Origin: Sipunculus nudus | Lineage: Eukaryota; Annelida; Sipuncula; Golfingiida; Sipunculidae | Assembly (NCBI GenBank): GCA_026874595.1 | Contig: CM049314.1 | Coordinates: 13,260,729-13,324,728 of the forward strand | DNA: 64,000 nucleotides | Direction: 5' to 3' | Shown here: positions 11,283 to 23,813 of the stretch, piece after piece | How positions within the stretch are numbered: position 1 is the first letter of the stretch | How the letters are laid out: the number at the start of each line of letters is the position of its first letter | Notes under the pieces: generated by a model | Seen by the model: only the letters and a program-made list of their open reading frames with translations | Database searches by the model: none | Told to the model about the DNA's origin: nothing | Position numbers and translations under genes: made by a program

Positions 11283-12374
11283 ATGTTTTGAGCTAATTTC
11301 CTATTGTGCCACTTTATCTTTTTACTCTCGCAGGACACCTCTGGCTCCTTATGTCCGAGTGTGTGCGAATGCGACAGGTCTGCTGTAAGGTGTAATAGAA
11401 GAAATATGACAAGAATTCCGGAAACATTACATACATGACAAACGCTATTTATCTTTCTCGTAACAACATTATGACACTTGCAGCCTTAGAAGGCTACCCA
11501 AGTACAACATTTAATCTCCAGTTCGTTGATGTCTCCTATAACAAGCTACGAACTCTGATCTCTGCTTTTTTCCGTAAATTGGATAGATTGGAAAATCTGG
11601 TGGTGAGAGGGAATCATCAAAGACATCAAGAAAGTCATACCATGGCCCGACGGAATAATCTGAGTAGATCTAGGGGAAAACCACATTCAGTTCCCAGGGT
11701 ATAAAAGGCAACTGCCCGAAACCAAGTTACTGTCGCTGGAAGGGAATAAACTAGACTGCGTCTGTAAAGGGGACAGCTTTGCAGTCCTTTTCTTGAAGAA
11801 GAATATACATATCGAGTGGACGTGTGCATCACCCAGTAGCATTGCTAATTTAAAAAGTACCTTTCAAGTCGACTACTATTTAGTGCCAGAATTGAATATT
11901 TACTCCCCTTTGAGTACCGTTGAAGTTTCGTCTAAACTGAAAACGCTTATGAGAACATGACCTGTTAATCACCAAAGGTAAGCTGGAATGTATGGGGGGG
12001 GGATACAGTTTGTGTAGCTCACGGCTTGCCTGAACCGGATGTGTATGTTGAAAGTTCTAGGCAAACAATCACTGGAAAAGGAAATGTAACCCTGTCGCAG
12101 CTCCAAAATGGACGGCATTCTTGCAGGGCTAAGAATATGATTGGTAAAGAGCAAGTGTGATTATTTTACAGGTTTATGTGGAGAGAGAACACAAGTTCCA
12201 AACGTTCAAGTACCTGTATGTATCCATGTGCGTGATTTTGCTCGTCCTTATCCTCACTTGTCTGTGTTTAGCAAAAATGTTGAGCCTTCCATATATTCCT
12301 TTTAAAAATGAACAGGTACTTCAGTACACAACGATGGAAACAACGAAGCAATATATGAAGAATTACCAGAGTAA
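11283..12374 (+). pseudogene. LRR-Ig receptor pseudogene 2 (family 1)
   Basis: Full-length relative of the copy at 45653. The start codon at 11283 is followed two codons later by TGA (ATG TTT TGA), where the paralogues have an Arg codon. Further damage includes a one-base loss near 11425 in the LRR N-cap region, a deletion near 11610 just before the DIKK motif, and a lost frame around 11940-12000 between C-cap and Ig domain. Recognisable parts are the N-cap cysteines, the LRRs (11435-11600), the C-cap (about 11755-11835), the Ig domain (about 11980-12160), the membrane segment (about 12220-12280) and a tail reading NNEAIYEELPE before TAA at 12372. It is clearly non-functional as a receptor. 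Confidence 0.85.
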
Positions 12375-14130
12375 CAATCTCTGGAGTGCTTGATTGACAT
12401 GAGTTCGTTGTTTATTTACGGATATTTTTGTTTCATGTGTTTTGTCCAAAGATTGTAATCAATATAATATTTGCATATATAATTCATATGCTGATTGCAA
12501 TGTGTATAAATATTTAATGTATGTAATGAGAAGCATCTTGCGCAGTGCTCCTATATACAGGATAGCGTAATTTATATTCATATAAAATATAAATATTTGA
12601 AAAACAAATTAAAATATTTTTTTTTATTTAAATACGTTTTCCGATTTTTGAAGTTTCAAAATAAAATGGAATAAAGTGTGACATTTCATTTAGGAGAAAT
12701 GTTTACAGTTTTATTATTTCTTATTGTATGGGGCGTGAGAGGTGTTAATAGAAGACTTGCAACCTACATTATTTTGAAGCAGTATGATTAAAAAGATGAT
12801 AACCACACGAACGTTATTTAAGTTTCGCCTGCAAATCCTAGTTATAATCCTTATGCACCAGGTTGCACTTTTTTCGCATATATTCAATAGTCTTTTTTTA
12901 TCACTATTATCCCTCAAGTAGCTTTGTTTTTTACCTCAGTATTACACTTGTAGTTACTGTAGACTACTAGACACACCAACCATGCTCCTATATATCGTCT
13001 GTCAAACAAGACTATATAATATGTACAACTTAAGTCTATACTGCCTACAGAAATAAGACCAAAAGAACGCAAGTCGATTTTTAAGGGAAAAAATATCAGA
13101 CGAAAGGGAAAGTAGCTTAGTGTAACAGATTACAAGTAGCAATTCCCTTTAAATGTCCGATGATCTGGTTCCAGATGCACGACTAAATGCCTGAATGCCT
13201 TTTGAAAAAAATAAATAAATTTCCGTCCCAACCCTAAACGTAATCCAAGGATCAGCATTGTTTCGGCAAGGTTTCTATGTAGACTGAAACAACAAAATAA
13301 TGGTACATAAAATATCAAGAAAGGCTGAATTTCTGTGTTGCATATTTTTAGCAGATAACATGTACACTTTCTGTTTACAAGTATTCTGCTACAATATACT
13401 GCATCTTACTCTCAAAACACATTAATTCAGTGATATAAATCAAATTACAAATGCAGAGAATAAATCGAGATGTAAGAGCTAAATTTCTAACCATCATTGT
13501 TTCATTTTCTTCTAAATACCTGTATCCATTCATTGCCTGTCTTAGAAAGAACGGGTTCCCACTAAAACCCTTGGTCCGTCCTTGCAAGGTATAACGAGAT
13601 CATGCTAAACGGCAGACAGAAGTAAAGAAAGTATTTCAAGGAAGCTAATTCAAAATTCACAGAAATGCGGGCTCTTGATTTACTGGACATTAAAGCAAAA
13701 GAAAGAATTGCATACATCATCTGTAGCCATAAACACCAATACCTGGAACCTAGGTTTCTCACCGGATAACCAGTTCAGGAAGTAACATGCTTGGGATTCT
13801 AATTCGTGAATAAATATTAGACCTAAAATTACTTTTGACTGTCATATTTACAACCTGTCATAAAAATGTCTGATAAATTGTGATAGCTAGTGCCTAGATA
13901 ACAATTAATGATTCTGTGCGTGGTAGGAGAGCAGACAGAAACAAAAACTTCCTTGATTATACGGTCAAACCTCTGTAAAATAGTCATCCAGAAAATTGCC
14001 CACTCTACAGAAGTTCACACTTTACCGAGGTATTGCCGTCACTTCCAGCTTTGCCCTTTAGTTTAAATAAAATGTTTTAATCATTATAATCAGAGAACAG
14101 TGACGTATTTCAGGTATTACCGCCCTGCTT
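12375..14130. other. 3' flank of pseudogene 2
   Basis: Homologous to 656-2560 downstream of pseudogene 1, with small indels. Short ORFs such as those at 13130-13318 and 13562-13762 on the - strand are not conserved as reading frames between the two copies, so I do not call them. Confidence 0.5.
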
Positions 14131-14244
14131 TATAGGTACAAATTTTTATTCTTGTATGAGTACGACGAGCATTGTTTCAGTATATATACATTAATTAATC
14201 TAATGACTTACTGCAACAAACAACTGCTATAGTGCTCTTTGGTA

Positions 14245-14420
14245 TGGCACCAGGAAATGGACAGTCGATGGGTAAAACGTTCGGCTCTCTCCGCTGGCGA
14301 CCTGAATTCTATCCCCAGTGTGGCTTTAAGAGTGGAGTGTACTTAACCCTCCAAGGTCGGTGATTCCGCCACCCATTCGTACAATCGAACACCATCATCG
14401 GAGCCATGGAAGGTGGCTTG
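14245..14420 (+). mobile_element. Degenerate tRNA-derived SINE-like remnant
   Basis: The block 'gatgggtaaaacgttcggct' followed by 'gacctgaattctatcccc' resembles the A-box and B-box of a tRNA head. A 'cagtgtggctttaagagtg' body and an AT-rich end follow. Both boxes are degenerate and no target duplication was identified. Confidence 0.4.
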
Positions 14421-15183
14421 ATAGTTATAATAGCTATTTGTACAATTCATGTTAAATAATTAGTTTATATTTTTTTATTTATACAAATAAAGGAATTAAA
14501 TTTTGTCAATCCGATCCTAATCTGCCAGTAAATCTTGATTTTTTCTATCATGATTACAATAACAATAATAGTAATAAGTGTACAAATAATAGTCTTCGTT
14601 AATACAGCTATGTACCTTTACACAGAAACTTTTCCATATAGATAATGCTGTTCAGCGAAAGGCCCTTAGTTAAAAACCACCAGAAACACCTGGACACCGA
14701 CATCTATTTAAAAAAAAAAACAAAAACCTGAGTTTTTTATTACTAATTCATGGACCATGCCTTTCCAGACCACAGCATTCTTCTAGGAACCTTGTTTGAT
14801 ACACCTTACCATGGCACGAACCTTTTACATTGTTACCGTTTAGTAATAATAAGCAGCAAACGTAACCGATAACCAATAACCATTACGTAACCAAGGATCG
14901 TCCACACAACATAAAACTTCTCAAATGTGTACCGTTATGAAGCATACCATTTCAATCAGACAGTCTTACCTGATGAGTGCAACATGTTGCACGAAACTAC
15001 GTAGCAGTAAAAATATCTGACAAAATCTGATTCCTCTTTCTGTATATTTATCTATATTAAATTATATGTATAAATATATATATATATTTCTAAGCGGAAG
15101 TGCCTTGCCTTGGGTTGCCTGTTAAAAATAATTTGAATGGAAAGGGGTTTGACAAATAGGTTATTACAGATAAGTAGGTACTG

Positions 15184-15202
15184 CGGGGGGGGGGGGGGGG
15201 GT
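15184..15202. repeat. Poly(G) tract
   Basis: An uninterrupted run of about 18 G. The equivalent run in unit B is at about 29327-29343. Such tracts are slippage-prone and may be mis-sized in the assembly. Confidence 0.9.
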
Positions 15203-15404
15203 AGTGATAGTGTGTTTACCTAAATGTTTACTGCGCATGTTTACACACTACATAATACATTGCAATGTATACCTTGCATATATTACATAATGATTGATGT
15301 GTTGTACAGTGGCGTGTATTTTAGGTTTTTTTCTTTATTCGTGAATCGTGTTGTTAGGCCAACACCTAGGAGGATTACATCACTGTTTGGACTAGTGTAT
15401 CTTG

Positions 15405-15412
15405 CAATTCAA
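15405..15412. other. Empty insertion site of the 12-kb transposon
   Basis: The sequence gcaattcaatactattcc here is the same length as, and differs at only three positions from, the sequence obtained in unit B when the transposon and one TTAA are removed (gcaatttaataacattcc). It therefore represents the pre-insertion state. Confidence 0.9.
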
Positions 15413-15744
15413 TACTATTCCATAGGAAATTTTTCTACATGGAAAACTTGAATAAAGGTTCCTTTTCGGAGCCTTATTATTTCTCAAGATCCAGTTTTGT
15501 TTTTATGTTTTTATGAACGCATTCCGTCGTCCATAGTACTCTCCCTCATATATAATAATGGATAACTCCAAGACTCATCAAAAATATATGTGTGTATGTA
15601 TTTTATTCAATATATGTACGAATTTAAAGGATCCAAAGTCGGAATGTTTGTAATGCAAAGTCAGAAAAAATGCGTGTAGTTGTGCTAAAAGACACCTCAA
15701 TTAATAAAAAGCATTCGGCTTTATAAATCTTCATGCTAATCTTA

Positions 15745-18553
15745 ATAAAATGAATGGTTCGATAAACACTACAAAGCATAGCATTACGTGGTATTAACCA
15801 TAATATATAGAGCGTGATATTACTTTACATCACACTGTTTATCATTTAGTCATTAATATAAAAGATACATGACTGGAACAAAGTGAAGAAATGTATCATT
15901 AATATACATACTGTCGTTAGTAATATGCTTTCTATTTTAACCATGCTCTTCAACATTTTTAAAGCTGTGAACTTTCAAAATCTTGATCAGGTGAGCTTTT
16001 AAATGTGATGTTATATTTTTCATTTTCAGTTTACACACCGCCACAGGGAGAACTATTAGTGTCCGGATTAATTCGACTAAAGTGCCCACTGTAACGATTA
16101 AGAGGTGCCGCATCATAAGCTAAACATAATAAAAGTAGAACAACATGGGACTCTACACAACTATTAATTATACAGAAGTGATATTTATAAAGATAAGAGA
16201 ATCTCGCCCGCAGATGCTGCATTTCTGAATAAGCGATCACAGAACAGTTCAGATCTTCAAAGTTTGGACATAAATAATTTTCATACAGTAATAATTTTTA
16301 TACACTTACACCTGCGAAAGCGGGTCTCATTTTTCCGAAAAGTTGTTGGTGTAACAAAGGTACAATAATATTTAAAAGTCAAACTGACACGGTTTTCCAG
16401 AAAACATTTCGATTATGTCATGGTTCTTGTATTCGAGAAATATGACAGTAAAACTGAAAACCTTATGAAGCACATTGGTATATGACAGGATTTCAAACAA
16501 TATTGTTAGCTTCTTTGGGTCAACTCCAATCGTGAATGCACTAGAACTACGACATTACATCCAACTGACCAGTCAAATTAAGAGCACATAGTATCAGGGA
16601 TAAGGAAAGAGATGACTCGTTTTGACAGTTTTCAGAAGTTTCAGATAAAGCTGCTCATCGAACTCGATTAATTTGTTTGCAAGATGGTGTACCTGAACAC
16701 ATTAATATTATAGGACGCTTGATGTTAAGGATAGGCAGAGACAACAGACTTACAAAGACAGTACAAAATAATATTGATTGGAAACGACAAAAAAATATTT
16801 CATGATTTTACGACAAAGTATGAGGCTTGAATACTTCATCTGCTTTCCGTTCTCTTTGTTAAAACGAATTATACAGAACTTTTGTGGAGTCACTTCAGTT
16901 TGTTTGATACCGACGATGCTTATGCACAGGTTACATATCAGATCGTTAACAGGAAAACATTTATACAATCCGTTGATGGATTATAAATAAATGGGGAATG
17001 AAAAGTATTAGGAATATATTTATGAAAGTCTATTTTTCGTATCCACGAAAGCTGTTCACTACTCACAGCAATTTTTTTTTTCAGAGGGATGTGGAGTCTA
17101 TAAATTTCCTGGATTTATGTTTCTGGTTATTAATATTTACTCACGCAGTTAAATACCTCTCAACAATACAATTACTGTCATAATAAAAAGGCAATCTGAT
17201 AATTCGGCCTTTTGTGATGTGAGGTTGGCTACATTTATATACAATGCTTTTGATTCCAGATTAAACATTTTATTTCGACCTGGGCACATTATGTTATTAT
17301 TCAAACACGTACCTAAGACAGGGAAAGGCAGTGTGTGATATTCCCGCTCTATACAAAAGTTTGTGATATTTTTAAATTTAGTTATCACCTTAAAGTTGAA
17401 TAAACCCCTTTTATAGCAATTTTACCATTTACATTTCCTACTTAAATACGTTTTGCACCAGTATTCCTCTGCCATAAGTACGGAAGCCTTTATCTGAATG
17501 GATCGAGAACACATCTGATGAGTCCATCTAATGAAATTTATTCCAAAATATACAAAAAAAGATTAAGGATATGATTATTTTTTTTATTCCGAAAGATACC
17601 AATCAGATTAATCATGAACCTCGGCGAGTTGAGCACCATTTGTCCTCACCAATGCCATTATATCAGTTGGGATTTTCCGATACAGAGAAAAATCTTACAA
17701 CGTCCAAGGGGATATGCCTTGCGTCACTCCTATCTTAATCTTGAAAACATTGCCATTGTGACCCTTCAAAAATGAACTCCAACCTATCGGTTCCCGAAGA
17801 TTACCCTAGGGAATTTTTCTATGAAACATATATTGGGACCCGATACACTTCAGATTTCCATATGAGCTGATGTACCTCATTATATGAAAAAAACTAGATT
17901 ACGAATATCATGAAAGTTTCATCATGACTAAATATTGTAATTGAGTGAATTGCAAGCTAATCGCATTAGCAATGCCGGTAATCTAAATTAATGGCTACCT
18001 ATGCCATTCTGAGCGCTGTTCGGTTTGTTCCAGTAGAGTACCTGGCACTACATTGAATTACATAATGTTGGTATTAGAAGCCGTTTGGTTCGTCTCATTT
18101 GTATATAGATTTAGCATTGTTTTAAGCACATGAAGTAATGGGTGTTTTAAAATTGCTGCAAGATTGATTCCAATAGTCCAGGAGAGGAGATCTTCAGTTC
18201 TATATTTGATCAGTATTGTTTCATACTGTATCTGTCTGTTCTAGAACTCTTCATCGTAATGAAAAAAACTGAATCCAGCAGAAACTGCAACGTAAAACCT
18301 TCCACCTTGTAGGATGAAACTGACAGGAATAATTTCCAATATAATAAAATGTTTAAGAAACCATATTAAAGTTAAGAAGTATGTTTGTAATAACTTAAGT
18401 ATTCAGTGGCAAAGTGTATCAAATAGGTATTTTTGAAAAAATGAGTTTATATGTATGATACTATGTTTATAATTATATCCATGAGTTGCATGATTTGCTC
18501 ATTTAATCTTCAAAACGCAGAAATTTAAATCAATTTAACTGCTCATTAAGCGC

Positions 18554-18634
<81 letters not shown>

Positions 18635-18807
18635 TATATTTATATACTTCGGAAACTAAATGACAGATAAAACCTTTTCTGTAGACTTATGTATTTATTT
18701 TATTCGAGCTTTCGAAACTGACAGGTTTTGTCCTGGGGTGGACATCTCTCATTTATTTTCTCAAGTACACTGAGATAAACTAACACTGTCCAACAACTTT
18801 AAATTTA

Positions 18808-18842
<35 letters not shown>

Positions 18843-19335
18843 TAATATAATTAATGCCTATCAATATTTTCTGTATGATGTGTTAATTTTAACCTTGCAA
18901 TTTGCCGTTGGTTACACGATACCCTTGACATTTATTTGAGACATTTTTTAGTCTGAAATTTTCTGACAATTGCATCATACTTAAATGTTACTTTAGACAA
19001 AATATTTTTTGTTGGAGATTTCTGAAAAGAGGATCCTTTGGATCCTGTATTATTATTCCAGGGCAGAATTTAAATGTTTCATTTTAATTTAACATACATT
19101 AGGACATGGGATATTCATTAATAACCACACAAACCTCCCCTATCTCGTCACTTGCATATCTATTTACATTCATGTCTGTTATGTAAGTTATAGCAACAAG
19201 AGAAAAAAAGGATCATGTAACTTTATGTCTCAAGTTGAAACCACGAGTAAATAAAGGTCTCTTATACACACGTTATTATTATTTTCGAGAGATAAGTACT
19301 GTGTTGGTTATTTATATAAAGTGATGGTAAATAGT
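15745..19335. other. 5' spacer of pseudogene 3 in unit A
   Basis: Starts with the cassette-flank repeat (15745-16270). From about 16640 to 19300 it is almost base-for-base identical to unit B (about 42860-45530), much closer than the rest of the units. It contains a (TA)n array (18557-18631), a second one near 18810-18842 and the CGAAAGCTCG-type repeat end at 18650-18790. The small ORFs here are not supported as genes. Confidence 0.55.
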
Positions 19336-19425
19336 TTCATATAAATGCCTGTGTTACTGCCTTTGAAACATTCAGTTCTAGGCCTGCAGTGAACTCCGGC
19401 CCAAGCGTGTTCAACCAGGGCAGAA

Positions 19426-20544
19426 ATGTTTAGAGCTAATTTCCTATTGTGCCACTTTGTCCTTTTACTCTCGCAGGACACCTCTGGCTTCTTATGCCCA
19501 AGTGTATGTCGATGCGACAGGTCTGCTGTAAGGTGTAATGGAAGTAATATGACAAGAATTCCGGAAAACATTACAGTCATGGCAAATGCTATTTTTCTTT
19601 CTCGGAACAACATTATGACACTTGCAGCCTTAGAAGGCTACCAAAGTACAAAATTTAATCTCCAGTTCTTGATGTCTCCTACAACAAGCTACGAACTCTG
19701 TTCTCTGCTTATTTCCGGAAATTTGATAGATTGGAAAATCTGGTGGTGAGAGGGAATATGATCAATGACATCAAGAAAGTCATACCATGGCCGGACGGAA
19801 TAATCTGGGTAGATCTACGGGATAACCACATTCAGTTCCCGGGATATATAACGCAACTGCCCGTAACCCAGTTCCTGTCGCTGGAAGGGAATAAACTAAA
19901 CTGCGTTTGTAAAGTGGACAGCTTTGCAGCTCTCTTCTGGAAGAAGGATATAAATATCGATTGGACGTGTGCATTCCCCAGTAGCATTGCAAATTTTAGA
20001 AGTACCGTTCGTATCGACTACCATTTAGTGCCAGAATTGAATATTTACTCCCCTTTGAGTGCTGTTGAAATTGCGTCTAATCTGAAAAACGCTTATGAGA
20101 ACCTAACCTCCTGTTATCTACCAAAGGTAAGCTGGAGTGTTATGGAGGAAAATGTAGTTTGTGTAGCTAACGGCTTGCCTGAACCAGATGTGTATGTAAA
20201 GAGTCCTGGGCAAACAATCACTGGAATAGGAAATGTAACCGTGTCACAGCTCCAAAATGGACGGTATTATTGCAGTGCTAAAAATATGATGGGTAAAAGT
20301 GCAGATGTGGTGTTTTTATATGTTTTTGCAGATAGGATGAATAAGTTCCCTATGAACGAGTCCCTGCATCTACCTCTTTGTCTGGCTTTACTTGGCTTGC
20401 CCTTTTCCTTGCTGATATGTGTTGCCATACTGTTGAGATTTTCTGACATCCCTGGAATGTGAACAAGAAACACTTCCTTATACTTCAGTAAGCAACAATG
20501 GAAATAACGAGCCAATATATGCTGAATTGCCATTAACAGATTAA
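19426..20544 (+). pseudogene. LRR-Ig receptor pseudogene 3 (family 1, unit A)
   Basis: Starts MFRANFLLCHFVLLLSQDTSG, a good signal peptide, then LRR N-cap cysteines (CPSVCRC...C) and LRRs. One T is missing from a TTT run at about 19668-19670 relative to the unit-B copy, and this shifts the frame after about 80 codons. The correct frame resumes through LRRs, C-cap (CVCK...WTC), an Ig domain (VVCVANGLPEPD...YYCSAKN) and a membrane segment (LPLCLALLGLPFSLLICVAILL). A second two-base loss after FSDIP ends the frame at 20462. The NNGNNEPIYAELP tail to 20544 thus lies out of frame. The TTT change could be an assembly error; the second lesion is less easily explained that way. Confidence 0.85.
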
Positions 20545-22330
20545 CATTGTGTGGATTGCTGTCCTGGATTGAAATGACTTGACTGTCTTAATGCAGATAT
20601 GTTTGTTATAGAGTTTAATATAATATTCATATATTTAGTGTGTGTGTACAGTATGTATATAGTGTTTATAAATATATAATCCATTTCACACTTGTAATGA
20701 GAATTCAAACCAGCTTGAGAATGTATACAGAATAGATAGCAATGTTTCCATACAGATAGAACTTTGATTTTTGATAAACTCAAAAAGAATGTAACATCTG
20801 ATGAATCTGAATATAAACATAGTCCTTCTCATCATTATAATCTAGTAATCCACCGAACGTGGTATCAGACTCAATGATTGCAAGTATTGAGAGTGGAGAA
20901 ATACTGCGCGTACGGTAAATATATAACAGCTTGCTAGACTAGGAAGTGTTACTTACTGAATTGCGATACGGTTGTTTTATTCTGTCTCAGGGTATTCTAG
21001 ACAAATATGGCCACATGTGGTAGACATAATTATTACCTGCAAGAGTTAGAAGTTCTCTGATCAATGACATGGTAATCACATCAAAATACTTTTAGTTTGA
21101 CCTCGAAATATTAGTTGTAAGGTTATAAGCACACCAGTTAACTATTTATCAGGTCTTTTTGTCTACGAAACGTGAATGAGTGGATCTTGGGGACAGTCAA
21201 CTCCAGGGAGCATTACGTATAAGGGATATAGAAGAAGGGAAACTGTCGGACAGATTTGACATCAATGATCAGTGGACCTTCTATCCAGAAAGTAAGCAAC
21301 AATGTTATATAAATAGCAAAATGACTGCAAAAAGAGTTACAATGTAGCGTTGTTCCGAAAATTTATGTGATATTATATGGACTGTTTGTGGTATGTATTT
21401 TCTCTGTTAAAAAGAAGAAATAAATAAAAAAAACTGCTTTGAATTGAAATAAGTTTGTTTGATGTCAATAATGCATATACATCAGACACATATAGTATGA
21501 ATATATGAGAACGATTTGTGAACAGTGTTCTATTTCACTGATACCCCGATCTCTTAAATTTCTTTGGCCGTTAGGATCTGTATACTATGTGTCTGTCGTA
21601 TGATGAAATAAGCCATAACAAGCTATTAAAGGAATAGGAAGTTTATGGTAATATTACCGTCACGTGACATCGTCAATGACAAAGAATGTTTGAGCAAAAG
21701 CTATCTGTATACAGACAAGCACCTGTAATAGGTCAACCCGATATGTGGCATTCTTTTAACGTAACATATTTCATGAAAACATAGCGTACCCCATGTAACA
21801 TAAAATATAATTTTTTTTTTTGTTTTGCCACTCAAGCTTTTTCTGTTAATGGACGTCACCATGTACGTATTTTCAACATATCAATATTAAGACTATGAAT
21901 GTTGTTTCCACAAAAGCAATGGTAGTTTAGGTGCAAATGAAAAATTTAAATTTTAAGTTTTTCCGAAAGTGAAACATGGGTATACCCTTAGTTCAAAATA
22001 CAGCTACTAATTCAATGATTACGTACTTTACTTAGCATAATAATTGTAGGATCCAGGTACCAGATAATCATAATTATTCAGATGAAAAGTAATAAATGGG
22101 CAAACAAATATGTTTAAATAACCAGCAGTTCCAATGTAAGAGACAAATTGGATAAAATAACTTATAATAAAAGAAATGTTTGCTGATGGCAGAATTGTAT
22201 GCGGTCCATATAAAACCAGGAACTTGATATGATATGGAGTGTCACTGTTCCCTCCGGCTTGAGTCGATGTAAAACCAAAGAATAAGAAACAGACTTTCCC
22301 CATTTGGCTTATCTCGTAGCATGCAAACAG
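20545..22330. other. Spacer between family-1 and family-2 loci, unit A
   Basis: Non-coding spacer with counterparts at about 46773-48560 (unit B) and 56066-57950 (third cassette). Recognisable landmarks are 'tttttccgaaagtgaaacat' near 21959 and the 'cactgttccctccggcttg' block near 22243. No gene is seen. Confidence 0.5.
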
Positions 22331-22815
22331 AAATGTTTTAATGAAGTTACTACTGATAATTCCAAGTCATTATCAATAATAAGAGCACTTACTGACAACC
22401 GAATAAGGAGACAAATTCTTTATTTTACTTATATAAAACCACAGGATTACGAGAGGCAAATAATCTTTTTTTAACTTTTGCCATAAGGATGTGAAGACTC
22501 CTTAATAGCAGATTAGCAAATGCTATTGACGTATACTTTTGCTAACATTCTTGGTTATAATGTCATCGTATGATTTCATCGTCATAAGTCTTCATAATTT
22601 GATAATTTTGATCACTATATTTTTTTTATGTGTTAACCATGGTGCAGGAGGAAGAAGACCTGAAGTTAATTGCAAATCATCCAGTAACCTCATTTATCCC
22701 AGCTAGTAATTGTCAAACAAACATGTTGATGTCGATATCTCAATATGTGTCATATATTAATTAAATGATATACCAGAATAAAACTACAGGGAGCATATTA
22801 TGCAGTGCCCATATT

Positions 22816-22866
<51 letters not shown>

Positions 22867-23334
22867 CGTCTATAAATAATTCCTACGGCATGTTTAGTTT
22901 ATATAAACATCTATTCAAGTTGTACAAGATCCCAAAGCATCTAGGACCTCTTGCCTCTTGAGGATAAGTTTCCCAACTAATAATAACCTAACAAAATAAT
23001 ATGGAAGGAGAATTTTTTAATTCGATTCCTTTATTTAAATAAGTATCATGCTCATTGGTCCTTCTGTTTCAGTGCTCCTGCCTTCAGCTTCAAGTAAGGC
23101 TTTGGTTAAGTTGGTGTAATCGATCGACGTTACGATTCATTTTTCCTTGTTCTGATGATGCCCTAAGATTCATCATAAGGAGAAAATGTGTTCTAACCGC
23201 CGTCAGTTCTACTGATATACCTCTCATTTTGCCACATGGATCAGGGAATATAAACATATATTTAGTTCAACTCCTGTAGGTATTTTTTTATATAACCAAC
23301 CGTTAATGATGTAATAGATAAATGATTCTCTCTA

Positions 23335-23403
<69 letters not shown>

Positions 23404-23813
23404 TGTTTATGAACATCCCAGAATATTGTGTCGGGTATAATGTAACGAGAAAGCTCAAAATGGACCGAAGAAAACGGTTTTCACCTAGTTTTTTTCAATT
23501 TAAGTTATTTTCAATAGAATTCTCCTTCCCTGCCATAGGTGTTCCACTCACAGGTACATCATGTGTTAATACATTGTCTCGATGGTGGAATATAAGGTAT
23601 ATAACTGTTTTTTTTTTTCAAACTGGTGGCGAGGAGCTCAAAATTACTACTGGTAACTACATGAAATTATAAGCAATGTACATCGGATGAGAACAAATCT
23701 TAACAACAGAATAATGAGATAAAAACTCTACTTTCTACATTTGGGAAATCCTAGGATTACGAGACACAAACAATTTTTATTTTTTCTCTCACACATACCA
23801 GAAAGGATTTAAA
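22331..23813. other. Spacer upstream of family-2 locus, unit A
   Basis: Contains a (TA)n array (about 22817-22864) and a (CT)n array (23326-23400). About 270 bp near 22545-23000 are absent from, or replaced in, unit B. The short ORFs at 23055 and 23322 are spacer or microsatellite artefacts. Confidence 0.45.
23326..23400. repeat. (CT)n microsatellite
   Basis: CT dinucleotide array, shorter in unit B (49123-49170). Confidence 0.95.

Noticed and set aside
15224-15451. 75-codon ORF conserved between unit A and the start of unit B
   Set aside because: The conservation is explained by the recent duplication; no domain, and the frame is cut by the transposon in unit B.
19440-19490. Possible splice acceptor (ttttactctcgcag) just after the start of family-1 genes, implying an upstream first exon
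   Set aside because: The sequence before it is a good in-frame signal peptide in three copies, and the acceptor AG is not kept in the same place in the locus at 54927.
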